From Actinomyces massiliensis 4401292 (GTDB lineage Bacteria > Actinomycetota > Actinomycetes > Actinomycetales > Actinomycetaceae), in assembly GCF_000269805.1 (NCBI RefSeq), contig NZ_JH711483.1, positions 368,022 through 432,021 of the forward strand: a stretch of 64,000 nt of DNA, given 5' to 3'. Shown here piece after piece: positions 26,909 through 35,153 of this stretch. The translations under genes were made by a program, and so were the position numbers. Position 1 is the stretch's first letter. Every line of letters starts with the position of its first letter. The notes under the pieces were generated by a model, which worked only from the letters and a program-made list of their open reading frames with translations, made no database searches and had not been told where the DNA came from.

Positions 26909-27069
26909 GTCGGCTCCTCTCGGGCCCGGATCCTGAACGGGCGTTCCCGGCTCATGCGGGCGAGGCCCGGTGCCGTAGGGGTCGCGTGGATGGTACCCCG
27001 CTGTCGGCTCCCGGTGGCGAGATGCGCCGGGGTGCGGGTTGGTCGCATGCGATGTGCGAGAGTCGACCC

Positions 27070-27639
27070 ATGGATGTGGATGCCGCATGGGACATCGTGG
27101 AACAAGTACTGTCCGACCGCGTGCCGACTGTCGCGGCCACGCTGCGGGGGCCGGCGGCCTCGGAGGATATCGAGCGCCTGAGTGCGAGGGTCGGCCGTGA
27201 CTTGCCGGCCGACTTCGTGGCGAGTCTGCGCCGCCATGACGGCCAGGACAATCCGACTCGGCTCCTCGACCTTTTCGACCACTTCACCCTGTTGGGCGTC
27301 GAGGACATGATCGCGACTTCCGACATGCGTGCAGAGGTCTTCGTGGGGGAGGAGGAGACGCCCATCGACTGGATGGTCCCCGACAAGGTCCGCACCGTCA
27401 TGAACCGCCGGGGCTGGCTGCAGTTCACCGACGCCGAAGGCCGTGGCTACGCCCTCGACCTCGACCCGCTCCCGGCGGGCCGGGCGGGGCAGGTCATCTA
27501 CCTGCCGATCGACGGCCTTACGCCCGAGCCCGACTACCCCTCCTTCACGGCCTGGTTCTCCGAGGTCGCGGAGAAGTTCGCCGCCGGCGCCTTCAGCGTC
27601 GAGGACGGCGATGCGATCTGGCTCGATTACGACGAGTGA
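27070..27639 (+). CDS. SMI1/KNR4 family protein
   Basis: The 189-residue soluble protein has the SMI1/KNR4 fold signature: GPAASEDIERLSARVGRDLP near residues 27-46, DFVASLRRHDGQ near 47-58, and the C-terminal YPSFTAWFSEVAEKFAAGAF near 155-175. Family members are often immunity proteins of contact-dependent or polymorphic toxins, but no toxin gene lies next to it. ATG 27070 is a guess: an in-frame ATG lies 18 nt upstream and no strong ribosome-binding site separates them. A 22-bp repeat array begins 8 bp after its stop. Function here is unknown. Confidence 0.75.
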   Translation: MDVDAAWDIVEQVLSDRVPTVAATLRGPAASEDIERLSARVGRDLPADFVASLRRHDGQDNPTRLLDLFDHFTLLGVEDMIATSDMRAEVFVGEEETPIDWMVPDKVRTVMNRRGWLQFTDAEGRGYALDLDPLPAGRAGQVIYLPIDGLTPEPDYPSFTAWFSEVAEKFAAGAFSVEDGDAIWLDYDE

Positions 27640-27646
27640 CGTCTGG

Positions 27647-27728
27647 ACCGATCTCGGTGCGGAATGCGACCGATCTCGATGCGGAACCGGACCGATCTCG
27701 CGGCGGAAGCGGACCGATCTCGGTGCTC
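27647..27728 (+). repeat. 22-bp-period repeat array, four units
   Basis: ACCGATCTCG starts at 27647, 27669, 27691 and 27713, exactly 22 bp apart each time. Units share GACCGATCTCG(G/A)TGCGGAA and differ in the last four to six bases. The array fills the space between the stop of the SMI1/KNR4 gene and the stop of convergent moaA. It is too short-period for CRISPR. Confidence 0.75.
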
Positions 27729-27738
27729 AGCCTCAGCC

Positions 27739-29052
27739 TCAGCCGCCGATGGCGGACATGGTGCGGGCCGGCCGTGCGAAACCGGTGCGGCCCCGTTCCG
27801 GGGCGTCCGCGCCATGGGCGAGCGGCTTGTACCAGGTCGCCCCGGCCCAGATCCGGATGAGCTCGTCGTCGCTCGCGCCGGCGCGCATGGGGCCGCGCAG
27901 ATCCGTCTCCTTATTGGAGAACAGGCAGGTCATGAGTCGTCCATCCGCCGTCAGGCGGGTCCGATCGCAGTCGGAGCAGAAGGGCGCGGTCACCGAGGCG
28001 ATGATCCCTACCGTCCCGGCTGGGTAAGGCCCCTGCCGATTCGCACCGGCGGCGACCTCCCACACGGCCGCCGGACGGTGGTCCGGTCTTCCCCGCGCGT
28101 GCAGCTCGAAGCCCGCCGCTGCCAGGACCTCGAGCACCTGCTGGGCGCCGACCACGTCCTCGGCGCGCCACGACTCGCGCGGTCCCAATGGCATGTGCTC
28201 GATGAAGCGCAGACTCCAGCCGCGCCGCAGGCACTCGCCCAGCAGTCGGGGGGCGCGCTCAGCGAGACCGTCGGGCATGGCCACGGCGTTGATCTTGATC
28301 GGCGACAGCCCCGCCGCCTGTGCCCCGGCCACGCCCCGCAGAACCCCGTCGAGACGATCGCGACGGGTCACGCGCGCATATTCGGCCGGATCCAGGGTGT
28401 CGATCGAGACGTTCACCCTGTCCAGGCCTGCTTCTCGCAGGCCGACGGCGCGCCTGTCCAGGCCCAGCCCATTGGTCGTCAGGCCGATGTCGGGCTTGAC
28501 TCCGCGCCGCGTGTGCAGACCGGCCACTGCGGCGACGATCTCTTCCAGGTCCCGTCGCAGCAGCGGCTCCCCGCCGGTCAGGCGAATCCGCTCCACTCCG
28601 AGGCGCTCCACCGCCAGTCGCGCCAGCCGCCCGATCTCAGTGGTGGTGAGCAGACTGGGCGTCGGCAGCCACTCGAGCCCGGCGGCGGGCATGCAGTAGG
28701 TGCAGCGCAGATTGCAGCGGTCCGTGATGGACAGGCGCAGGTCGCGCACGGTGCGCCCGTGGCGGTCGGTCAGCCGGTCGGGGACCGTGCCTCCCGCTGT
28801 TATCGGAGCCGTTATCGGCGCTGCCGGTCCTGCCTGTCCTGCCTGCGCTGTCAGGGCCGGCAGGGCTGCCGGCGCCTCTGGAGCGAGAGGGGCCCGACCT
28901 CTCTCAAGCCCGGTGCTCCCGGCGTCATGATGCGGCCCGGCCGGCGGCGCCGGAAGCGCAGACGGCACCGGGCGCACCGCCGGAGTCGGCAGTGCCACGG
29001 GCGTGCGCACCGTCATCTCGGCGACGCGGCCGTCAAAGGGCGAAGGAGCCAT
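27739..29052 (-). CDS. moaA: GTP 3',8-cyclase MoaA (radical SAM)
   Basis: MoaA uses S-adenosylmethionine and two [4Fe-4S] clusters to start Moco synthesis from GTP. The radical-SAM cluster motif is RCNLRCTYCMPA near residue 112; the second cluster is seen as FCSDCDRTRLTADGRLMTC near 375. GGEPLLRRDL and a DGVLRGVAGAQAAGL stretch also fit. The conserved C-terminal Gly-Gly tail is present (SAIGG). Before the domain lies an 85-residue Pro/Ala-rich extension that is atypical; the true start may be later, but no better site with a ribosome-binding sequence was found. It is convergent with the SMI1/KNR4 gene. Confidence 0.93.
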   Translation of the reverse strand: MAPSPFDGRVAEMTVRTPVALPTPAVRPVPSALPAPPAGPHHDAGSTGLERGRAPLAPEAPAALPALTAQAGQAGPAAPITAPITAGGTVPDRLTDRHGRTVRDLRLSITDRCNLRCTYCMPAAGLEWLPTPSLLTTTEIGRLARLAVERLGVERIRLTGGEPLLRRDLEEIVAAVAGLHTRRGVKPDIGLTTNGLGLDRRAVGLREAGLDRVNVSIDTLDPAEYARVTRRDRLDGVLRGVAGAQAAGLSPIKINAVAMPDGLAERAPRLLGECLRRGWSLRFIEHMPLGPRESWRAEDVVGAQQVLEVLAAAGFELHARGRPDHRPAAVWEVAAGANRQGPYPAGTVGIIASVTAPFCSDCDRTRLTADGRLMTCLFSNKETDLRGPMRAGASDDELIRIWAGATWYKPLAHGADAPERGRTGFARPARTMSAIGG

Positions 29053-29128
29053 GACGAGGAGGATACGGGTCCGTGCGGGCCGGCCTTCTCCCGCAACCGG
29101 AAGGTCCGGCTGGCCGGCGTAGGATCAC

Positions 29129-29431
29129 TCAGGCGACGCGCAGGATCTCGACGCGCGCGTAGCCGTCCTCGGCCTCCAGCAGGGTGTGCTGGAAGGTGAA
29201 GGGCAGCTGGTCGATCTGGTTGAGCAGCGGCGTGGGCACGTGCGGGGCGACCAGGTCGAAGCCCTCGCCCACGTTCAGCGAGGAGGCCGCGCCGATCACG
29301 GCGGCGTGACGCAGGCGGTGCGGGATCGCGCGGGCGTCGAGGGTCAGACGGTCGGAGTCGTGCTCCTGGCACCCGCAGGCGTGGGAGTGCTTCTTCTCCT
29401 CGATCGGGATGAGGTTGGGGTTATCGCTCAT
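29129..29431 (-). CDS. DUF2249 domain protein
   Basis: The 100-residue protein contains the DUF2249 pattern: LTLDARAIPHRLRHAAVIGA near 27-46 and a LPFTFQHTLLEAEDGYARVE-type C-terminus. The N-terminal KKHSHACGCQEHDSD stretch, with three His and two Cys, could bind metal. ATG 29431 is preceded by AAGGAGAG and is favoured over 29485. It is divergent from the nitrite-reductase operon across a perfect palindrome. DUF2249 genes are often near denitrification or hemerythrin-type genes, so a role in NO or nitrite handling is an inference. Confidence 0.8.
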   Translation of the reverse strand: MSDNPNLIPIEEKKHSHACGCQEHDSDRLTLDARAIPHRLRHAAVIGAASSLNVGEGFDLVAPHVPTPLLNQIDQLPFTFQHTLLEAEDGYARVEILRVA

Positions 29432-29463
29432 GGCGCTCTCCTTGTCGTGAGTGTGACCGCTGT

Positions 29464-29488
29464 CGGTTGCGCATCGGATGCGCAACCG
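29464..29488. promoter_or_regulatory. perfect 25-bp palindrome in divergent nirK-locus promoter
   Basis: CGGTTGCGCATC at 29464-29475, one central G, and its exact reverse complement at 29477-29488 lie between the DUF2249 gene and the membrane-protein/nirK operon. Such a site is a plausible dimeric-regulator operator; its position allows control in both directions. No equally perfect palindrome was noticed in the other intergenic regions here. Confidence 0.55.
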
Positions 29489-29556
29489 CCCGATCTGTGA
29501 CGCTGAGCCGGAGCGCGTCGTGAGATCATTGCCCGGCCTGCGGCTACTTTATTACG

Positions 29557-30912
29557 GTGAACGATGTGGAAAAAAGTGAGGTGAGTGTGTCGAAGGACCC
29601 ACGTTCGGCCGCCTCCGATCAGATCTCGGGTGCATCCCAGCCGGCTGTATCTTCTGCATCGACTGCATCGGCTGATCCGGCCCGCTCCGGTGCTCCTCGG
29701 CTGGCCCCCAGGCTCGTCGCCCTCGCCCTGGGCGGCGCATGCCTCCTGTCCGGCCTCGATGCGGCCCTGCTGAGACTGGGGGCATGGGCGCCGGTGGACG
29801 GCGCGGCACTCGCGGCCTTCCACGGTCCTCTCATGCTCGTCGGCTTCCTGGGCACGGTCATCGGTCTGGAGCGAGCGGTGGCGGCGCGCACGAACTGGGC
29901 CTTCCTGTCGCCCGCGGGCAGTGCCCTGGGGTGCCTGTCCCTGGTGGCCGGGGTCCCCGAGCCGGTCGGTCAGGTCCTGGCACTCCTCGGCTCTGCGGCT
30001 CTGTGCGCGGTCTACGTGCACGTTCACCGGCGCGTCGCCTCCATCGCCGTGGATGTCGAGGCCATGGGCGCCATCGCCCTGACACTGGGGAACCTGCTGT
30101 GGCTGCGAGGCATGGCGATCGAGACCTGCGTCCCCCTGTGGCTGCTCTTCCCGGTGCTGACCGTCGTCGGCGAAAGGCTCGAGCTGGCCCGGATCGCCTT
30201 CGTCGGTGGTGCCGTTGAGGAGGTCGTGCGCGCCCTGTCCGCCGCCTCCCTGATGGGCGCCTGCATGCTGGCCGTCACCGGCACCGCCCGTCTCGTGATC
30301 GGCCCGGCCCTGCTCGCCCTGGCGGTGGTCATGGCCCGCTACGACGTCGCTCGCCGCACGATCCGCGCCACCGGGGCCGTGCGGTTCGCCGCCGCGGCCA
30401 TGCTCGCCGGCTACTTCTGGCTCGCCGTCGCCGGATTGGCCTGGAGCCTGGGTCCTCTGGACGCCGCCTACGACAATTACGACATCATCATCCACTCCAT
30501 CGCCCTGGGCTACGCCTTCTCCATGATCCTGGCTCACGCACCGACGATCATCCCCGCCATCGTCCACCGCCGTCTGCCCTACCACCGGGCCATGTGGCTG
30601 CCCTACGCCCTGCTGCACGTCGGGCTGATGGTGCGGGTCGTCGCCCGACTCCGCGCCGGGGTCGCTGAGCTTGCCGAGGGCACAGTATGGCGAGCCGGCG
30701 GCGTCCTCGGCGTCGTCGCTGTGCTCGTCTTCCTGCTGCTGACAGTCGCCCGCGTCGCCACTGCAGGGCGGATCGGCGCCGGCCGGCCAGCTTGGGCGAC
30801 TGGGCCCGCCGACCCCGGAGGACCCACTGAGCCCGGAGAGCCCGCTGAGCCCGCCGGGTCGGTCGGGGCCGGGGCGGACCCGACCGCCGGCACTGCACGG
30901 GGGAATGAATGA
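29557..30912 (+). CDS. polytopic membrane protein of the nitrite-reductase locus (NnrS-like pattern)
   Basis: The 451-residue protein has about 12 hydrophobic helices and conserved-looking histidines within them: AAFHGPLMLVGFLGTVIGLE near residue 90, VHVHRR near 155, and IIIHSIALGYAFSMILAHAP near 312-332 followed by VHRRLPYHRAMW. Intramembrane His of this kind recalls NnrS and heme-copper-oxidase-like proteins. It ends 4 nt into the next gene. The cytoplasmic N-terminus and a Pro/Gly/Ala tail look disordered. GTG 29557 lies right after TTTATTACG; if that is a -10 box, translation may start at GTG 29581 instead. The function is inferred from context only. Confidence 0.75.
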   Translation: MNDVEKSEVSVSKDPRSAASDQISGASQPAVSSASTASADPARSGAPRLAPRLVALALGGACLLSGLDAALLRLGAWAPVDGAALAAFHGPLMLVGFLGTVIGLERAVAARTNWAFLSPAGSALGCLSLVAGVPEPVGQVLALLGSAALCAVYVHVHRRVASIAVDVEAMGAIALTLGNLLWLRGMAIETCVPLWLLFPVLTVVGERLELARIAFVGGAVEEVVRALSAASLMGACMLAVTGTARLVIGPALLALAVVMARYDVARRTIRATGAVRFAAAAMLAGYFWLAVAGLAWSLGPLDAAYDNYDIIIHSIALGYAFSMILAHAPTIIPAIVHRRLPYHRAMWLPYALLHVGLMVRVVARLRAGVAELAEGTVWRAGGVLGVVAVLVFLLLTVARVATAGRIGAGRPAWATGPADPGGPTEPGEPAEPAGSVGAGADPTAGTARGNE

Positions 30913-32432
30913 TGCCCGTGTCCATCGGACGTCCCGACGAAACCGGCCGTCGGGAGGAACGAGCCCGCAGAAGGCCCGCATCCGCTACCGCGGCCGGCCT
31001 GCAGCGGCGCCCCGAGCGCAAGCCGTCCCGCCGCAACACCCAGGTGCGGCGCAACGCCCTCGTGCTGGCCTGGATCGTGGTCGCCGCCGTGCTCGCCGTG
31101 CTCATCATCGCCGGACCACTGGCCTCCTGGGGCACGTGGCTGCCCCTGCACGCCCTCCTGCTGGGCGGCATCGGCTCGGCGATCACCGTGTGGTCCGCCC
31201 ACTTCGCCGACACCCTGCTGCACCGTCCGGCGCTGGGCGGAGCCGCTCTGCTCGACGCCCGCCTGTACGCCCACGGGGCGGGCACGGCGCTCGTCCTGGT
31301 GGGGATCACCGCGAGCCTGCCGGTTGCCGCCATCGCCGGCGTCACGATCATCGTACTGGCCGCCCTGACGGGCGTGGTCGCCATCTCGGTGCAGTACCGG
31401 CGCGCCGTGGCGCCGCGCCTGGCGGCCCTGGCGATCCACTACGCCGTCGCCCTGATGCTCCTCGCGCTCGGCGCAGTCTTCGGCTACCTCACCAACTGGG
31501 CCGAGGCCCGCGGATCGATGCACCTGTCCGACGTCTTCTACGTGGCCCACACGACCACCATGGTCCTGGGCTTCGTCGGCACCACCGTGCTCGGCACGCT
31601 CACCGTGTTGTGGCCCACCATGCTGCGCACCAAGATGGAGCCGGAGGCGCCGCGCTGGACCACCCGCGGCCTGCCCCTCCTGGTGTGCGGCACTGCGCTC
31701 GTGGCGGCCAGTGGGCTGTTCTCGCCGCTGGCCGTAGTCGGCATGATCGTTTACCTCGCCGGGGCCTGCGGCGTCATCGTGCCCGGGTTCAAGACCGCTC
31801 GGCGAGTGCCGCCCACATCCTTCGCCACCGCCTCGGCCGCCGCCGCGGTCATCTGGTTCCTCATCGGCGTGGTGCGGATAGGCACGGGCATCGGCGTCTC
31901 GGCGCTCGGCGACGCCGGGGCCGTGGGGCAGGCGGCCGCCGCTCGAGAGGTCATCCACGGCGTGCGCGTGCTCCTGGCTGCGGGCTTCGCCCTGCAGGTG
32001 CTCGCCGGTGCCTTGAGCTACCTCAGTCCCGTCATGCTCGGCGGCGGGCCCGCGGCCACGCGCGCCACCAACGCCATCATGGACCGCGCGGCCGCCTACC
32101 GGGTCGTCGCCGCCAACGCCTGCCTGGCCCTGGCGCTGCTCACCGTCCTTCCCTGGGAGGTGCGCATGAGCGGGGCCGTCACGGCGGGCGCCATCGCCGC
32201 CTACGTCCCGATCGGAATGGGGCTGAGCGTGCGGGAAGTCGTGGTCCGTGCCCGCGAGAAGAAACGCGGGGCCGCCGTTACGATCCCTGGTGGTTCACCC
32301 GCTGCGGCGCCAGGTGCGTCGTCGTCCAGAATGCCGGTCTCGTCCGTCAGGCAGCCGCACCCGCGAGCCGAGAACGGCCGGAGGCCGGCAGCATCCCAGC
32401 CCCCTCAGCCCCAGGAGAGCGCCGATGAGTGA
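30909..32432 (+). CDS. second polytopic membrane protein of the nitrite-reductase locus
   Basis: The 507-residue protein begins with a basic Arg-rich cytoplasmic stretch, then has about 12 hydrophobic helices. Helix histidines include VWSAHFADTLLH near 100, FYVAHTTTMVLGFVGTTVLG near 212-231 and EVIHGVRVLLAAGFALQVLA near 350-370, followed by SYLSPVMLGGGP. This resembles membrane proteins encoded next to, or fused to, actinobacterial copper nitrite reductases. It overlaps the gene before by 4 nt and nirK by 8 nt. A same-length open frame shifted by 4 nt on this strand is an Arg-rich artefact. Possible roles are quinol oxidation, copper delivery or NO handling; none is proven. Confidence 0.75.
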   Translation: MMPVSIGRPDETGRREERARRRPASATAAGLQRRPERKPSRRNTQVRRNALVLAWIVVAAVLAVLIIAGPLASWGTWLPLHALLLGGIGSAITVWSAHFADTLLHRPALGGAALLDARLYAHGAGTALVLVGITASLPVAAIAGVTIIVLAALTGVVAISVQYRRAVAPRLAALAIHYAVALMLLALGAVFGYLTNWAEARGSMHLSDVFYVAHTTTMVLGFVGTTVLGTLTVLWPTMLRTKMEPEAPRWTTRGLPLLVCGTALVAASGLFSPLAVVGMIVYLAGACGVIVPGFKTARRVPPTSFATASAAAAVIWFLIGVVRIGTGIGVSALGDAGAVGQAAAAREVIHGVRVLLAAGFALQVLAGALSYLSPVMLGGGPAATRATNAIMDRAAAYRVVAANACLALALLTVLPWEVRMSGAVTAGAIAAYVPIGMGLSVREVVVRAREKKRGAAVTIPGGSPAAAPGASSSRMPVSSVRQPHPRAENGRRPAASQPPQPQESADE

Positions 32433-34119
32433 GAAGAACGCCCCCGAGGATTCTGGGAATTCCGGGGAATCTAAGGCCCGCGGTCGGGCTCGGGCCGGCG
32501 ACGCCGGTGACGGCCGGAGCGGTGCGACTGGCCGCGCCGGCGCTGCCGAAGGAGTCGGGAGTGCCAGTCAGGCCGGTAACCCCGATGGCCCTGGCCGTGC
32601 GGATCGAGCGGGCCGGGCGGATCGAGCAGATCGTGCCGACGGGGCGCGCATCCATCGCGGGGCCGTGACGGCGGGCACGGCCCCCGCCGTCGGCCGCGGG
32701 CGCGCCGTCGCCTCCCCTCAGGACGCCGATGCCGCCCGCCGGCAGGCGCGCGCCGTCGACCGCCGAGGAGCTCTCTTCGGGCTGCTCACCGCCGGGGCGG
32801 CCGTCGTCGTGGGCGCCGCGGTCGGCGGTCGCGGAGAGGGAGGCGCGGGGACGCGGTCGGTGACCGCCACGGGCAACACCGTCGAGGCCGCCATCAGCGT
32901 GGACGGCATGCGCTTCGTGCCCGACACTGTGGACGTCGCTGTCGGGGACCGGCTCGTCATCACCCTGGACAACACCTCCGACCAGGTCCACGATCTGGTC
33001 GTCGAGCTCTCCGCCGGGGGCACCGCCACCACCGGGCGCATCGCAGCGGGGGCCAGCGGAACCCTCGATGCGGGTGTCGTTGCCGGGCCGCTGGAGGGCT
33101 GGTGCTCGATCGCCGGGCACCGCGCTCAGGGCATGGTCTTCCACGTCACTACCGGTGGGCGCAGTGCCCAGGCGAGCGACCATGCGGGCCACGGCGATGG
33201 CGGCGCCCGCTCCGGGGTCTCCTCCGGCGATGCGGTGCCGGACTACTCGGCGACTCTGCCCGACGATGTCTCCGCCTTCGACGCCGTCCCGCCCTCGGCG
33301 GACACCTCCACGGTTCATGAGCACACCTTCACCGCCACCGAGCTCGTTGCCTATGTCGGCGGTGGAGTCACCCAGAAGCGCCTGACCTTCAACGGCCAGG
33401 TCCCCGGACCGGTGCTGCGCGGCCAGGTGGGCGACACCTTCAGAATCACCCTGGTCAACGACGGCACCATGAGCCACTCGCTCGACTTCCATGCGGGCGT
33501 CGTCTCCCCGGACGAGGTCATGCGCTCGATCAATCCCGGGGAGCGGCTCGTCTACGAGTTCGTCGCCGAGCGCGCGGGCATCTGGCTCTACCACTGCTCG
33601 ACCTCCCCCATGAGCGTGCACCTGTCCAGCGGCATGCACGGCGCCGTCATCATCGATCCACCCGGTCTGAGCGGAGTCGACCGCGAGTACCTCATGGTCC
33701 AGTCCGAGATCTATCTGGGGCCCGAGGGCGAAGAGGCCGATGCCGCCAAGGTGGCGGCCAAGACTCCCGACCTGTTCGCCTTCAACGGCATCGCCTTCCA
33801 ATACCGCGACCGGCCGCTGCCCGCCAAGCCCGGTGAGCGCGTCCGCTTCTGGGTGCTCAACGCCGGTCCGTCGGAGCCCATGAGCTTCCATTGCGTGGGT
33901 CTCCAGTTCGACCAGGTGTTCTTCGAGGGCGCCTGGACCCTCGGGGGGCCGGACCGGATCGGTGCCGCGTGGTCGGGCGGAGGGCAGGCGCTGGGCCTGC
34001 AGCCCGCTCAGGGCGGCTTCGTCGAGTGCGCGCCGGCCGAGTCCGGCACGTACACATTCGTCTCCCACGCCTTCGCCGACATGGAGAAGGGGGCCATGGG
34101 GAAGCTGGTTGTCTCCTAG
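32425..34119 (+). CDS. nirK: copper nitrite reductase with N-terminal cupredoxin domain
   Basis: NirK reduces nitrite to nitric oxide. The 564-residue chain starts with about 105 disordered residues, then a twin-arginine-like DRRGALFGLLTAGAAVVVG helix near 112-130. Residues about 150-242 form a blue-copper domain with ligands H189, C227, H232 and M237. Residues about 296-564 form the two-domain reductase: type-1 ligands H351, C391, H399 and M404; type-2 ligands H356, H390 and H548; catalytic D354 and H489. All active-site residues are present. ATG 32425 has AGGAGAG upstream and overlaps the previous gene. The extra cupredoxin probably shuttles electrons to the type-1 site. Confidence 0.93.
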   Translation: MSEKNAPEDSGNSGESKARGRARAGDAGDGRSGATGRAGAAEGVGSASQAGNPDGPGRADRAGRADRADRADGARIHRGAVTAGTAPAVGRGRAVASPQDADAARRQARAVDRRGALFGLLTAGAAVVVGAAVGGRGEGGAGTRSVTATGNTVEAAISVDGMRFVPDTVDVAVGDRLVITLDNTSDQVHDLVVELSAGGTATTGRIAAGASGTLDAGVVAGPLEGWCSIAGHRAQGMVFHVTTGGRSAQASDHAGHGDGGARSGVSSGDAVPDYSATLPDDVSAFDAVPPSADTSTVHEHTFTATELVAYVGGGVTQKRLTFNGQVPGPVLRGQVGDTFRITLVNDGTMSHSLDFHAGVVSPDEVMRSINPGERLVYEFVAERAGIWLYHCSTSPMSVHLSSGMHGAVIIDPPGLSGVDREYLMVQSEIYLGPEGEEADAAKVAAKTPDLFAFNGIAFQYRDRPLPAKPGERVRFWVLNAGPSEPMSFHCVGLQFDQVFFEGAWTLGGPDRIGAAWSGGGQALGLQPAQGGFVECAPAESGTYTFVSHAFADMEKGAMGKLVVS

Positions 34120-34198
34120 GGCATCAGTAGTGCACTAGCAGAGCACTAGTAGGACACGAGGACAGGGGCACCGCACCCGGCGGGGCCGTGGGCGCGGC

Positions 34199-34945
34199 TC
34201 AGTTCTCGACGCTGACGTGGCAGCCGTTGTCGAGCAGCGGTGCCAGTACGAGGCGGGTGCGCCCACCGGCCTGATCGGCGGGAGAGTCGGGGGCATCGTG
34301 GGAGTCGGGGGAGTGCTGCGGCCCTCCGCGTTCGTAGACCTCATTGAGGTAGCCCTCATGCATGATGCACACCAGCGGATGGGGTGCCCGGGCGCGGGTC
34401 ATCAGCGGGCAGGCCTTGAGGATGATGGTCTCGCCATGGGCTTCGGGGGCGAAACCCATGATGGACAGGTTCGGCAGCAGATTCGCGGCGCGCTCCGCAG
34501 GGCTCGCCGTCTCGTCCTCCTGGGGATCCTCGCCCTCCTGCATCGATGGCGTCATCTGCGCCCATCGCCGTCCGATCGCCAGGGCGAGCTCGCGGGCCTG
34601 CGGACCGGTGCCCAGTGTCTCCGAGATCGCGTCCAGCAGGGTCAGGTAGGAGTCCAGGACCTCGGTCGGACTCGGAGCGGTCGAGGTGTAGCGCAGTGCG
34701 GGGCGGCCGCGTCGGCCTGTCGGCTTGGTGGAGACCTCGACGAAACCCGCGTCGAGGAGCGCGTCGAGGTGCTCGCGCACGGTGTTGTGGTGAAGATCCA
34801 GGGCGGAAGCCACATCGGCCGCGGTCATCGGCCGACCGGCGGTCTCGATGAGTTCGAGAACCCGACGACGGGCGACTGTCAGCTCAGTGCGCGCCGACAG
34901 GTCCACCCAGGAGGGACGCGGTAGGCGCGCAGAGACATCAGACAT
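34199..34945 (-). CDS. winged-helix regulator with Cys-rich sensor domain (SufR/ArsR-like)
   Basis: The 248-residue protein has an N-terminal winged helix (RRRVLELIETAGRPMTAADV then HHNTVREHLDALLDAGFVEV, residues 27-71). The C-terminal domain contains C179, C193 and C242 in a CPxx...VCIMHEG context like SufR-type Fe-S regulators, with C-X13-C spacing. An Fe-S or NO-responsive switch is therefore plausible. It is convergent with nirK, 79 bp away, and is the natural candidate to control the nitrite-reductase locus, perhaps through the palindrome at 29464. An Asp/Ser/Pro-rich loop separates C193 and C242. DNA targets are not shown by the sequence. Confidence 0.8.
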   Translation of the reverse strand: MSDVSARLPRPSWVDLSARTELTVARRRVLELIETAGRPMTAADVASALDLHHNTVREHLDALLDAGFVEVSTKPTGRRGRPALRYTSTAPSPTEVLDSYLTLLDAISETLGTGPQARELALAIGRRWAQMTPSMQEGEDPQEDETASPAERAANLLPNLSIMGFAPEAHGETIILKACPLMTRARAPHPLVCIMHEGYLNEVYERGGPQHSPDSHDAPDSPADQAGGRTRLVLAPLLDNGCHVSVEN

Positions 34946-35153
34946 GTAGTGAGCCTACGGGAGCGATATCGCTTGCACAAAGCCCATGGTTGGTCCCCGG
35001 GTGCCGTCGTCACCCGGATGCTCGGCCCGTGTAGACCGATCTCGATGCGGAATGTGGCGTGTTAGGACATCCGGGACAGGGCGAGTGTTCCTGGTGGGGC
35101 GGTTCTCGGGGCAGGGGGGTCGTATGAGTGGGGCTTGGACGGCTGCGGGCCGG
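34946..35153. other. upstream region of the Cys-rich regulator gene
   Basis: No gene is seen. It should contain the regulator promoter. One single 22-bp-family motif, ACCGATCTCGATGCGGAA, lies at 35035. The rest of the gap to 35556 is filled by the long repeat element and a repeat array. Confidence 0.35.

Noticed and set aside
27053-27069. Start of the SMI1/KNR4 gene at an upstream ATG
   Set aside because: No clear ribosome-binding site favours the upstream ATGs and family similarity begins at 27070; kept as a possibility only.
27647-27728. 22-bp arrays considered as CRISPR
   Set aside because: Period is 22 bp in total with only 4-6 variable bases; there is no spacer of about 30 bp and no cas gene in the window.
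30905-32428. Second 507-codon frame shifted by 4 nt over the second membrane protein gene
   Set aside because: It is Arg/His/Ala-rich without membrane helices, whereas the other frame encodes regular hydrophobic helices and overlaps its neighbours neatly.
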